A DNA stretch of 49,121 nt from Arenimonas malthae CC-JY-1 (lineage in GTDB: Bacteria > Pseudomonadota > Gammaproteobacteria > Xanthomonadales > Xanthomonadaceae). The position numbers and the translations under genes are program-made. Of this stretch, positions 24,591 to 32,907 are shown piece by piece. Every line of letters begins with the position of its first letter. Position 1 is the first letter of the stretch. Under the pieces are notes generated by a model. The model did no database searches. It had not been told where the DNA came from and worked only from the letters and a program-made list of their open reading frames with translations. The stretch is from positions 1 through 49,121 of the forward strand of contig NZ_AVCH01000042.1 in the NCBI RefSeq assembly GCF_000747075.1, given 5' to 3'.

Positions 24591-27500
24591 GCACGGGCTC
24601 CCTGTTTGCCGGCGCGGGCGTTGAGCAGCACGAAATACAGCAGCGGGATCACCACCAGCGTGAGCACCGTGGAGACCAGGATGCCGAAGATCAGCGCGAT
24701 CGCCAGGCCGTTGAAGATCGGGTCGTCGAGGATGAAGAAGGCGCCGGCCATGGCCGCCAGGCCGGTCAGCGCGATCGGCTGCGCGCGCACGGCGCAGGCC
24801 TCCACCACCGAATCGGCCAGCGCATGGCCCTCGGCGATCGACTGGTTGATGAAGTCCACCAGCAGGATGGAGTTGCGCACGATGATGCCCGCCAGCGCGA
24901 TCATGCCGATCATGCTGGTGGCGGTGAACTGCGCGCCCAGCAGCGCGTGGCCCGGCATCACGCCGATCACGGTGAGCGGGATCGGCGCCATGATCACCAG
25001 CGGCACCACGTAGTCGCGGAACTGCGCCACCACCAGCAGGTAGATCAGCAGCAGGCCCACGGAATACGCCAGGCCCATGTCGCGGAAGGTTTCGTAGGTG
25101 ATCTGCCACTCGCCGTCCCACTTGAGCGAGAAGCCCTGGGTGGCGACGGGCGCGGACAGGAAGCGCTGCTCCACCTCGGTGCCGGCCAGCGGCGCGTCGC
25201 CGACCTGGCCGACCAGGTCGAACATTCCGTACAGCGGGCTGTCGATGTCACTGGCCTCGTCGCCGGTGACGTAAACCACCGGCAGCAGGTCCTTGCGGTA
25301 GATGACCGGCTCCCAGGGCAGGCGCTGAACCGTGACCAGCTCCGACAGCGGCACCAGGCGGCCGTCGCCGGCGCGCACGCGCAGCGTGAGCAGCTGGTCG
25401 AGGCTGGCCTGGTCGCCGGCCGGCAGGCGCAGGCGCACCGGCACCGGGTACTTGGAGGCGCCGTCGCGCAGGTAGGTGGCGTCGCGGCCGCTCACGCCCA
25501 GCTGCAGCGCCTGGGCGATGGCGGCCTGGCTCACGCCCAGGCGCGCGGCGCGGTCGCGGTCCACCAGCACGAGCTCGCGCTCGGCTTCGGCCTCGACCGT
25601 GCTGTCCACGTCCACGATGCCTTCGGTGGCGCTGAAGCGGGCCTGCAGGTCGCGGGCGATCTCGCGGGCGCGCGCCAGGTCGGGGCCGTAGATCTCGGCC
25701 ACCAGCGGCGCCATCACCGGCGGGCCGGGCGGCACTTCCACCACCTTCACCGAGGCGCCGTAGGCCCGGCCGATGGCGGCCAGCGCGGGGCGCACCGCCA
25801 GCGCGATCTCGTGGCTCTGGCGGTCGCGCTCGTGCTTGTCCACCAGGTTCACCTGCAGGTCGCCCACGTTCGCGCCCTGGCGCAGGTAGTACTGGCGCAC
25901 CAGGCCGTTGAAGTTCACCGGCGCCGAGGTGCCGGCGTAACCCTGGATGTCCATCACTTCGGGCACGGTGGCCAGCGACTGCGCCAGCTCCAGCAGCAGC
26001 GCGTTGGTGCGCTCGAGCGGCGTGCCCTCGGGCAGGTCCACCACCACCTGGAATTCGGACTTGTTGTCGAAGGGCAGCATCTTCAGCACCACCAGCTGCA
26101 CCACCGCCAGGCTGGCGGCGGCGAGCACGGCGATGCCGATGCCCAGGAACAGGCTGCGCCGGCGCTTGCAGCCCTTGGCCGGGTCGAGGAAAGGCCGCAG
26201 CACGCGCTCGAACAGGCCGCGCACCTTCGCCGACAGCGCCGATTCGTGGCCGCCCTCGCCCGCCGGGTGCGCATGGTGCGAAAGCAGCTTGAGCGACAGC
26301 CAGGGCGTGACGGTGAGCGCGATGGCCAGCGAGAGCAGCATGCCCACCGAGGCGTTGATGGGGATGGGCCGCATGTACGGGCCCATCAGGCCCGACACGA
26401 AGGCCATCGGCAGCAGGGCCGCGATGACGGTGAAGGTGGCCAGGATGGTCGGGCTGCCCACTTCGTCCACGGCCGGGGGAATGGCCTCGAGCAGGGTCTT
26501 GCCGCCCAGGCGCATGTGCCGGTGGATGTTCTCGACCACCACGATGGCGTCGTCCACCAGGATGCCGATCGAGAAGATCAGCGCGAACAGCGACACGCGG
26601 TTGATGGTGAAACCCATCGCCCAGGAGGCGAACAGCGTGATGGCCAGCGTCAGGATGACCGCGCTGCCGACCACGATGGCCTCGCGCCAGCCCAGGGTGA
26701 ACAGCACCAGCAGCACCACCGACAGCGTGGCGAACACCAGCTTCTGGATCAGCTTCATCGCCTTGTCGTTGGCGGTGTAGCCGTAGTCGCGGGTGATGGT
26801 GGCGCGGATGCCTTCGGGAATGACGGTGGCCTTGAGGCCCTCGAGGCGGTCGGCGATGGCCGTGGTGATGTCGGCGGCGTTCGAGCCCGGCTTCTTGGCG
26901 ATGGCGATGGTGACCGCGGGCGCGACGCCGCCGTCCGGGCGCACGCGGCCTTCCGGCGCGGTGTACCAGGCGTACTGCGTGGGCAGGTCGGCGCCGCGGC
27001 GGATGTCGGCCACGTCGGCCAGGTAGAGCGGGCGGCCGCCCTGCAGGCCGATGACCAGTTCGGCGACCTGCTGGGCGTCGGCCAGGTAACGGCCGGCGGT
27101 GAGCGGGCGCACGCCGTCGGCGGCGACGCGGTCGCCGGCCTGGGTGACGAGGTTCGCCGCGCCGAGCGCACCGGCCAGGTCGTCTGCGGTCATGCCGTAG
27201 GTGGCCAGGCGGTTGGCGTCGAGCTCGACCACCACCGCGCGCTCCGGCGCGCCAATGGTGTACACGTCGCGCGTGCCGGGCACGCGCTTGAGTTCGGACT
27301 CCAGCGTGTGCGCCACTTCGGCCAGTTCGACGCCGCCGCGGGCGGGGTCGTCGGTCCACAGCGTCACCGCCATCACCGGCACGTCGTCGATGCCCATCGG
27401 CCGCACCAGCGGCTGGCCGACGCCGAGGCCGGGCGGCGCCCAGTCGGCGTTGGAATAGACCTGGTTGTAAAGGCGCACCAGGGCGTCCTGGCGCGGCACT

Positions 27501-27817
27501 CCGACGGCGAATTCCACGGTGATCAGCGAGGAACCCGCGCGGCTCACCGAATACACGTGCTTGACGCCGTCGATCTCGGAAAGCACCTGCTCCAGCGGCA
27601 CGCTGACCAGGTTCTCCACGTCCTCGGCCGGCGCGCCCGGGAACGGGACGATGATGTTGGCCATCGTAACGTCGATCTGCGGCTCTTCCTCGCGCGGCGT
27701 GATCATGGTGGCGAACAGGCCCAGCAGCAGGCCCGCGACCGCCAGCACCGGCGTCAGCGGATTGGCCTGGAAGGCGCGGGCGAGGCGCCCCGAGAGGCCG
27801 AAGCGCGGCTCAGCCAT
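24587..27817 (-). CDS. RND efflux permease of the SQR operon
   Basis: 1076 residues with the AcrB-type plan: TM1 at about 20-40, followed by EEEPQI, and two large periplasmic loops. The TM4 proton-relay pair is Asp422-Asp423 (SIGILVDDAIVVVEN). In TM10 the position normally held by Lys (KNGILI) is Arg981 (RNSILL). It belongs to a clade distinct from the pump at 148-3270, with little direct similarity beyond the fold. Its ATG lies inside the adaptor gene (8-base overlap) and its stop overlaps the DUF3365 gene. The substrate is unknown; the context suggests a toxic sulfur species, a thiol adduct or a metal-thiol complex. Confidence 0.93.
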   Translation of the reverse strand: MAEPRFGLSGRLARAFQANPLTPVLAVAGLLLGLFATMITPREEEPQIDVTMANIIVPFPGAPAEDVENLVSVPLEQVLSEIDGVKHVYSVSRAGSSLITVEFAVGVPRQDALVRLYNQVYSNADWAPPGLGVGQPLVRPMGIDDVPVMAVTLWTDDPARGGVELAEVAHTLESELKRVPGTRDVYTIGAPERAVVVELDANRLATYGMTADDLAGALGAANLVTQAGDRVAADGVRPLTAGRYLADAQQVAELVIGLQGGRPLYLADVADIRRGADLPTQYAWYTAPEGRVRPDGGVAPAVTIAIAKKPGSNAADITTAIADRLEGLKATVIPEGIRATITRDYGYTANDKAMKLIQKLVFATLSVVLLVLFTLGWREAIVVGSAVILTLAITLFASWAMGFTINRVSLFALIFSIGILVDDAIVVVENIHRHMRLGGKTLLEAIPPAVDEVGSPTILATFTVIAALLPMAFVSGLMGPYMRPIPINASVGMLLSLAIALTVTPWLSLKLLSHHAHPAGEGGHESALSAKVRGLFERVLRPFLDPAKGCKRRRSLFLGIGIAVLAAASLAVVQLVVLKMLPFDNKSEFQVVVDLPEGTPLERTNALLLELAQSLATVPEVMDIQGYAGTSAPVNFNGLVRQYYLRQGANVGDLQVNLVDKHERDRQSHEIALAVRPALAAIGRAYGASVKVVEVPPGPPVMAPLVAEIYGPDLARAREIARDLQARFSATEGIVDVDSTVEAEAERELVLVDRDRAARLGVSQAAIAQALQLGVSGRDATYLRDGASKYPVPVRLRLPAGDQASLDQLLTLRVRAGDGRLVPLSELVTVQRLPWEPVIYRKDLLPVVYVTGDEASDIDSPLYGMFDLVGQVGDAPLAGTEVEQRFLSAPVATQGFSLKWDGEWQITYETFRDMGLAYSVGLLLIYLLVVAQFRDYVVPLVIMAPIPLTVIGVMPGHALLGAQFTATSMIGMIALAGIIVRNSILLVDFINQSIAEGHALADSVVEACAVRAQPIALTGLAAMAGAFFILDDPIFNGLAIALIFGILVSTVLTLVVIPLLYFVLLNARAGKQGARA

Positions 27818-28874
27818 CGTTGGACTCCCCCGCCAGGTGGGCCAGCGCCGCCAGCGGATCGGCGGCGATGCGGTCGCCCTTGGCCAGGCCGGCCAGCACC
27901 TCCACTTCGCCTTCGCGGCGGTGGCCCAGGCGCACCTGGCGCAGCGCCACGCGGTTGTCGGCGCCGACCACGTAGACCGCGGTCACTTCGCTGCGCGTCA
28001 CCAGGGCCGAGGTCGGGATCCACAGGTTCTCCGCTTCGCCGGTCTTGAAGGCCACCTTCACCGTCATGCCGGGCTGCAGGCCGGTCTCGACCTCGGGCAG
28101 CTCGACGCGGATCTTGAAGCTGTGCGTCGCCGGGTCGGCGTAGGGAAACACGATCACCTTCTCGGCGGCGATGCGGCCGCCGCCGGGCAGGATGACGGTG
28201 GCCTCGGCGTACTGGCGGATGGCGGCGATGTCGCTCTGCGGTACCTCGACGGCCAGGCGCAGGTTCTGCAGCGACAGGCCGGAAATCAGCGGCTGGCCCG
28301 GCTGCACCGATTCGCCCACCTCGACGTGGCGCTCGACCAGGATGCCCGAGTACGGCGACCGGATGACCGTGTAATCGACCTGCTCGCCGGCGGCGCTGAC
28401 GCCGGCGCGCGCGGCCTCGAGCGCGGCGCGGGCGGCGTCGCGGCGGGCGCGGGCCTGGTCGAGCGCGGCCTTGGCCAGCAATTGCTTGGCCACCAGTTCC
28501 TCGGTGCGGCGGAAGGCCGATTCGGCCTCGGTGTAATCGGCCTGGGCGGCATTGAGCGCCGCCGAGGCGCGACGCTGCGCCGACACCTGCTCCACGTCGG
28601 TGAAGCGCACCACCACCTGACCCGCCTCGACGTAGTCGTTCACGTCGAAGGGCAGCTCCAGCACGCGGCCGGCGGTCTGCGCCGACAGCGTGGCCTGGTT
28701 CACCGCCTCCACCACGCCGTCCCAGCTGCGCTCGCGCGCGGAAGTGCGCGGCTCCACTTCCAGGGTCTGGAAGGACACCGGCGGCGCGGCCGCGGGGGCG
28801 GGCGGTTCTCCGCCGCAGGCCGCCAGCAGGAGCGTGGCGAGGGCGACGGGCAGCAGGGCGCGGGACGGGGACAT
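27810..28874 (-). CDS. RND periplasmic adaptor lipoprotein of the SQR operon
   Basis: 354 residues. Lipoprotein signal with lipobox LLAAC (Cys20), lipoyl halves (QTAGRVLELPFDVNDYVEAG and IRSPYSGILVERHVEVGES), a helical hairpin (about 100-165) and C-terminal barrel and membrane-proximal domains. It pairs with the permease encoded immediately after it. No outer-membrane channel gene is in the window. It starts 9 bases after the DUF2892 gene. Confidence 0.92.
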   Translation of the reverse strand: MSPSRALLPVALATLLLAACGGEPPAPAAAPPVSFQTLEVEPRTSARERSWDGVVEAVNQATLSAQTAGRVLELPFDVNDYVEAGQVVVRFTDVEQVSAQRRASAALNAAQADYTEAESAFRRTEELVAKQLLAKAALDQARARRDAARAALEAARAGVSAAGEQVDYTVIRSPYSGILVERHVEVGESVQPGQPLISGLSLQNLRLAVEVPQSDIAAIRQYAEATVILPGGGRIAAEKVIVFPYADPATHSFKIRVELPEVETGLQPGMTVKVAFKTGEAENLWIPTSALVTRSEVTAVYVVGADNRVALRQVRLGHRREGEVEVLAGLAKGDRIAADPLAALAHLAGESNDG

Positions 28875-28883
28875 GCGCTTACC

Positions 28884-29087
28884 TCACTTGAAGGCGCAGC
28901 CGGCCGAAAAGCCGAGCTTGCGGAACACGATCGCCGCCGGGCAGAAGCCGGTGAAGGAGGACTGGATGAGGTTCAGGCCGATGAAGGCGGTGAACAGCAG
29001 CCACCAGGGCGAGACGAAATACACGAGGGCGGCGCTGATCAGGATCATCACGCCGGCGAAGGCCATCACGGCACGGTCGAGGTTCAT
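28884..29087 (-). CDS. DUF2892 small membrane protein
   Basis: 67 residues, two membrane segments (about 6-25 and 28-48) and a C-terminal GFCPAAIVFRKLGFSAGC with two cysteines. This fits DUF2892, found alone or fused to rhodanese (the YgaP type) and often beside SQR and ArsR-type persulfide regulators. AAGGAG lies 7 bases before the ATG at 29087. The open frame continues upstream inside the SQR gene, but that part is antisense-free shadow and not coding. It may help pass or bind sulfane sulfur at the membrane; the function is unproven. Confidence 0.88.
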   Translation of the reverse strand: MNLDRAVMAFAGVMILISAALVYFVSPWWLLFTAFIGLNLIQSSFTGFCPAAIVFRKLGFSAGCAFK

Positions 29088-29104
29088 GGGGTTTCTCCTT
29101 GAGG

Positions 29105-30376
29105 TCATTTGAGCTTGACGATGCCCAGCAGCTTGAGCACGTACTTTTCGTACACGGGCTCGGTGTTGCCGGTCTTCATCTTGCGCAGGAAGTATTTTTC
29201 GAAGGCCACCTTGGCCAGGTGCACCCACTTGCCGACCTTGGCCCAGGTCACGTTGCGCGGCGGGTTCTGCGGCAGCGCCACGAAGGCGGCGCCGGTGTCG
29301 CCCATGTCGGCCAGGCAGATCGCGTTCCAGGTGGCCTTTTCCTCGGCCGGCTTGCCGGCGAGTTCGGAGGCGATGTTGTGGGCGATGGCGGTGACCATCG
29401 ACTCGATCATGAAACCGGTCTTGGGCGCGCCCACCGGCAGCGGCGTGGGCTCGACCGGCGGGATGGCGACGCAGACGCCGGCGGAATAGATGTTCGGGTA
29501 CTTCGTGTTGCGCTGGTGGGCGTCGATCAGCACGAAGCCGCGCGGGTTGCACATTTCCTTGGCCGAACGGACGGCGTCCACGCCGGTGAAGGCCGGCAGC
29601 ACCATCGAGTACTTGAACGGCAGCTGGTGGCTGGCCAGGGTCTGGGCGCGCGCGTCGACTTCATCGACGTGCATCAGGCCGGCTTCCACCTTGGTGATCT
29701 TCGCGTTGGCGATCCACTTGATGTGGCGCTGGCGGAACTCGGCCTCGAGCAGGCCCTTGGAGTCGCCGACGCCGCCCAGGCCCATGTGCCCGACGTAGGG
29801 CTCGGGGCTGACGTAGGTGATGGGCACGCGGTCGCGCAGCTTGCGCTTGCGCAGGTCGGCGTCGAGGATCATGGCGAACTCGTAGGCCGGGCCGAAGCAG
29901 CTGGCGCCGGCGGCGGCGCCGACCACGATCGGGCCGGGATCCTTCAGGAAGGCCTCGTAGGCCGCCCAGGCGGTGTGGGCATGCTCGGTGGTGCAGATGG
30001 ATTGGGTGAAGCCGCCCTCGGGGCCGAGGCCCGGCACTTCGTCGAAGGCCAGGCGCGGGCCGGTGGCGATCACCAGGTAGTCGTAGGCCAGGTCGCGGCC
30101 GTCGCGCAGGCGGATGCGGTTCTCGGCCGGCAGTACTTCGGCCGCGCCGGCGTTTTCGAATTCGATGCCCTTCTTGGCCAGGTGCGGCCGCACGCCGATC
30201 TGGATGTCCTTGGGCTTGCGCCAGCCCACCGCCACCCACGGGTTCGACGGGGTGAAGCTGAAGAGGTCGCCGTCGCCGACGACGGTGACGCGGTGTTCCT
30301 TGCCGATTTCGGCGCGGATTTCATAGGCGGCGCTCATGCCCCCGATGCCTGCGCCCAGTACCACGATGTTGGCCAT
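29105..30376 (-). CDS. sqr: Sulfide:quinone oxidoreductase
   Basis: 423 residues. It oxidises sulfide to sulfane sulfur/polysulfide and passes electrons to the quinone pool from the cytoplasmic face of the membrane. Seen: FAD-binding GAGIGGMSAAYE at the N-terminus, the ATG motif LVIATGPR, and a second FAD motif near YSAGVCVAIPP. The three cysteines expected for bacterial SQR are Cys128 (ICTTEHA), Cys160 (GASCFGPAYEF) and Cys354 (NAICLADMG). The C-terminal amphipathic GKWVHLAKVAFEKYFL is the usual membrane-docking part. GGGAGGA lies 5 bases before the ATG. It heads an eight-gene operon and is divergent from the ArsR gene. A flavocytochrome-c-like or NDH-2-like enzyme is less likely because all three cysteines are kept. 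Confidence 0.88.
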   Translation of the reverse strand: MANIVVLGAGIGGMSAAYEIRAEIGKEHRVTVVGDGDLFSFTPSNPWVAVGWRKPKDIQIGVRPHLAKKGIEFENAGAAEVLPAENRIRLRDGRDLAYDYLVIATGPRLAFDEVPGLGPEGGFTQSICTTEHAHTAWAAYEAFLKDPGPIVVGAAAGASCFGPAYEFAMILDADLRKRKLRDRVPITYVSPEPYVGHMGLGGVGDSKGLLEAEFRQRHIKWIANAKITKVEAGLMHVDEVDARAQTLASHQLPFKYSMVLPAFTGVDAVRSAKEMCNPRGFVLIDAHQRNTKYPNIYSAGVCVAIPPVEPTPLPVGAPKTGFMIESMVTAIAHNIASELAGKPAEEKATWNAICLADMGDTGAAFVALPQNPPRNVTWAKVGKWVHLAKVAFEKYFLRKMKTGNTEPVYEKYVLKLLGIVKLK

Positions 30377-30409
30377 GACGTCCTCCCGGCGGCCGGGATA
30401 TCCGGCGCT

Positions 30410-30453
30410 GCTAATTTAGTTGTAGCTTAATTAGCATTGTGGCATAATGTCAA
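30410..30453. promoter_or_regulatory. Divergent promoters with a BigR/SqrR-type operator
   Basis: The only AT-rich stretch in the region. A 26-bp palindrome, 30410-30435, has 10-bp arms GCTAATTTAG and CTTAATTAGC (one mismatch) around a 6-base spacer. On the plus strand TTGTAG (30420-30425), 17 bases and CATAAT (30443-30448) form an arsR promoter. On the minus strand a perfect TTGACA (30453-30448) stands 17-18 bases before a poor -10 inside the palindrome, giving an sqr promoter. A repressor bound here would block both. Confidence 0.7.
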
Positions 30454-30472
30454 CATTACCCCGGAGCCCGTC

Positions 30473-30784
30473 ATGGCCAGCCCCGCCCGTCAAATGGAAA
30501 CACAGTCAGAAGCCGCGGCCGAGTTGCTCAAGGCCATGGCGAACCCGCAGCGCCTGCGGGTGCTGTGCCTTCTCATCGAACGGGAAATGTCGGTGGGCGA
30601 GATCAACGCCCTGGTGCCGCTGAGCCAGTCGGCGCTGTCGCAGCACCTGGCGGTGCTGCGCGAGAAGGGCCTGGTGAACACCCGGCGCGAGGCGCAGGCG
30701 GTGTTCTACTCCGTGGCCGACGGCACGGTGCACGACGTCATCGAGGCGCTGCACCGCAATCTTTGCGTGCCCGGGACCGCCTGA
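30473..30784 (+). CDS. ArsR-family persulfide-sensing repressor (BigR/SqrR/YgaV-like)
   Basis: 103 residues: a winged helix with recognition segment LSQSALSQHLAVLREKGLV (50-68). The metal-binding ELCVCD motif of ArsR/SmtB sensors is absent. Instead there are two cysteines, Cys32 (RVLCLLIE) and Cys98 (RNLCVPG), 66 residues apart. The pairs in BigR (42/108) and SqrR (41/107), which form a persulfide-dependent tetrasulfide bridge, have the same spacing. It should repress itself and the divergent sqr operon until persulfides rise. The ATG at 30473 follows GGAG; the upstream frame start at 30437 lies in the promoter. Confidence 0.88.
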   Translation: MASPARQMETQSEAAAELLKAMANPQRLRVLCLLIEREMSVGEINALVPLSQSALSQHLAVLREKGLVNTRREAQAVFYSVADGTVHDVIEALHRNLCVPGTA

Positions 30785-30805
30785 TCCCGGGCCTTCCGGG
30801 GCGGG

Positions 30806-32809
30806 TCAGCGCAGGGCTTTCGCCGCGTCCACCACCGCCTCGACGGTGATGCCGAAGTGCTTGTACAGCTGTTCGGCCGGGGCCGAGGCGCCGAACTGGT
30901 CGATGCCGACGACGGCGCCGTCCAGGCCGACGAACTGGCGCCAGTAACCGGTGACGCCGGCTTCCACGGCCACGCGCTTGCGGCACCAGGAAGGCAGGAC
31001 GCCCTCGCGCCACTCCAGCGGCTGGCGCGCGAACACCTCGGCGCAGGGCATGGACACCACGCGGGCGCGCACGCCCTCGCCCGCCAGGCGGCGCATGGCC
31101 TCCATGGCCAGCTCCACTTCCGAGCCGGTGGCGACCAGGATCAGGTCGAACGTGCCCTCGCCCGGGTCCGACAGCACGTAACCGCCGCGGGCGATGTCGG
31201 CCACCTGCTGCGCCGTGCGCGGCTGGTGCGCCAGGTTCTGGCGGCTGAACACCAGGCAGCTCGGGCCGTCGGTGCGCTCGATGGCGGCCTGCCAGCACAC
31301 GGCCGATTCCACCGCGTCGCAGGGGCGCCAGACGTCGTTGTTCGGGATGTAGCGCAGCGACGCCAGGTGCTCGACCGGCTGGTGGGTCGGGCCGTCTTCG
31401 CCCAGGCCGATCGAGTCGTGGGTGAACACGTGGATCGTGCGGGTCGGGATCAGCGCCGACATGCGCAGCGCGTTGCGCGAGTAGTCCGAGAACACCAGGA
31501 AGGTCGCGTCGTAGGGAATGAAGCCGCCGTGCAGCGCGATGCCGTTGCAGATGGCGCTCATGCCGAACTCGCGCACGCCGAAGTGCACGTAGTTGGCGTT
31601 GGCGTCGTTCGTGGTGACCGACTTGCTGCCCTTCCAGAGCGTGAGGTTGGAGTGCGCGAGGTCGGCCGAGCCGCCCACCAGCTCCGGCAGCAGCGGGCCG
31701 AAGGCGTCCAGCGCCATCTGCGAGGCCTTGCGCGAGGCGACCACCGGGCCCTCGAGCTGCAGCCTGGCGGCATAGGCGCGGGCGGCGTCGGCGAAGCCTT
31801 CCGGCAGTTCGCCGTGCGAACGGCGCACCAGCTCGGCGGCCAGCTCCGGGTAGGCCTTGGCGTAGGCGTCGAACAGGCGGTTCCACTGCTCCTCGCGCAC
31901 CAGGCCGGCGTTGCCGGCGCGCCAGCCATCGGCGATGGCGGCGGGGATCTCGAAGGGCGCGTGCGGCCAGCCCAGGGCTTCGCGGGTGGCGGCCACCTCG
32001 TCCTTGCCCAGCGGGGCGCCGTGGCTCGATTCCTTGCCCGCCTTGCCCGGCGAACCGAAGCCGATGGTGGTGCGGCAGCAGATCAGGGTCGGCTTGCCGG
32101 TTTCGGCCTGCGCGGTCTTGATGGCCTGGATGATTTCCTGCGGGTCGTGGCCGTCCACCTTGCGGATCACCTGCCAGCCATAGGCCTCGAAGCGCGCCGG
32201 GGTGTCGTCGGTGAACCAGCCGCTGGTGTCGCCGTCGATCGAGATGCGGTTGTCGTCCCAGAAGGCGATCAGCTTGCCCAGGCCCCAGGTGCCAGCCAGC
32301 GAGGCGGCTTCGTGCGACACGCCTTCCATCAGGCAGCCGTCGCCCAGGAACACCCAGGTGTGGTGGTCGACCACGTCGAACTCGGGTCGGTTGAAGCGCT
32401 GCGCCAGCAGGCGCTCGGCCAGCGCCATGCCCACCGCGTTGGCCAGGCCCTGGCCCAGCGGGCCGGTGGTGGTTTCGATGCCCGGCGTGTGGCCGTATTC
32501 GGGGTGGCCGGCAGTCTTGCTGTGCAGCTGGCGGAACCGGCGCAGCTGCTCCATCGGCAGGTCGTAGCCCGACAGGTGCAGGAGCGCGTAGACCAGCATC
32601 GAGCCGTGGCCGTTGGACAGCACGAAGCGGTCGCGGTTGAACCACTTCGGGTTGTTCGGGTTGTGGCTCAGGAAGTCGTTCCAGAGCACCTCGGCGATGT
32701 CGGCCATGCCCATGGGCATGCCGGGGTGGCCGGACTTGGCGGCCTCGACGGCGTCAATGGCCAGGAAGCGGATGGCGTTGGCGAGGTCGCGGCGGGAAGG
32801 CGTCGTCAT
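30806..32809 (-). CDS. tkt: Transketolase
   Basis: 667 residues, standard length. Thiamine-diphosphate enzyme of the non-oxidative pentose phosphate pathway. The N-terminal [20 protein letters not shown], the ThDP motif starting GDG at 156-158 ([15 protein letters not shown], ending near WDDN), the [19 protein letters not shown] segment and catalytic Glu414 in [11 protein letters not shown] are visible. It converges with the ArsR gene with 21 bases between them. The ATG at 32809 fits the family start. A single-gene unit; carbon metabolism in common with the gap/pgk/pyk block but not adjacent to it. Confidence 0.97.
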   Translation of the reverse strand: MTTPSRRDLANAIRFLAIDAVEAAKSGHPGMPMGMADIAEVLWNDFLSHNPNNPKWFNRDRFVLSNGHGSMLVYALLHLSGYDLPMEQLRRFRQLHSKTAGHPEYGHTPGIETTTGPLGQGLANAVGMALAERLLAQRFNRPEFDVVDHHTWVFLGDGCLMEGVSHEAASLAGTWGLGKLIAFWDDNRISIDGDTSGWFTDDTPARFEAYGWQVIRKVDGHDPQEIIQAIKTAQAETGKPTLICCRTTIGFGSPGKAGKESSHGAPLGKDEVAATREALGWPHAPFEIPAAIADGWRAGNAGLVREEQWNRLFDAYAKAYPELAAELVRRSHGELPEGFADAARAYAARLQLEGPVVASRKASQMALDAFGPLLPELVGGSADLAHSNLTLWKGSKSVTTNDANANYVHFGVREFGMSAICNGIALHGGFIPYDATFLVFSDYSRNALRMSALIPTRTIHVFTHDSIGLGEDGPTHQPVEHLASLRYIPNNDVWRPCDAVESAVCWQAAIERTDGPSCLVFSRQNLAHQPRTAQQVADIARGGYVLSDPGEGTFDLILVATGSEVELAMEAMRRLAGEGVRARVVSMPCAEVFARQPLEWREGVLPSWCRKRVAVEAGVTGYWRQFVGLDGAVVGIDQFGASAPAEQLYKHFGITVEAVVDAAKALR

Positions 32810-32907
32810 GAGGGCGTCCAGAACGGGGCCCGGGGCCGGGCCGACGGGGCGCTATTGTCGCCGACCGGGCGCCCGCTGTCGCCCTTGCGGGTGCCGGACC
32901 CGGGGTG

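Noticed and set aside
24824-28048. Plus-strand open frame of 1074 codons over the second RND permease
   Set aside because: Same antisense effect: His/Gly/Val-rich product with no fold, fully overlapping a strongly conserved gene.
30473-30784. Arsenic or zinc sensor
   Set aside because: The metal-binding motif of ArsR/SmtB is absent and no arsenic genes are near.
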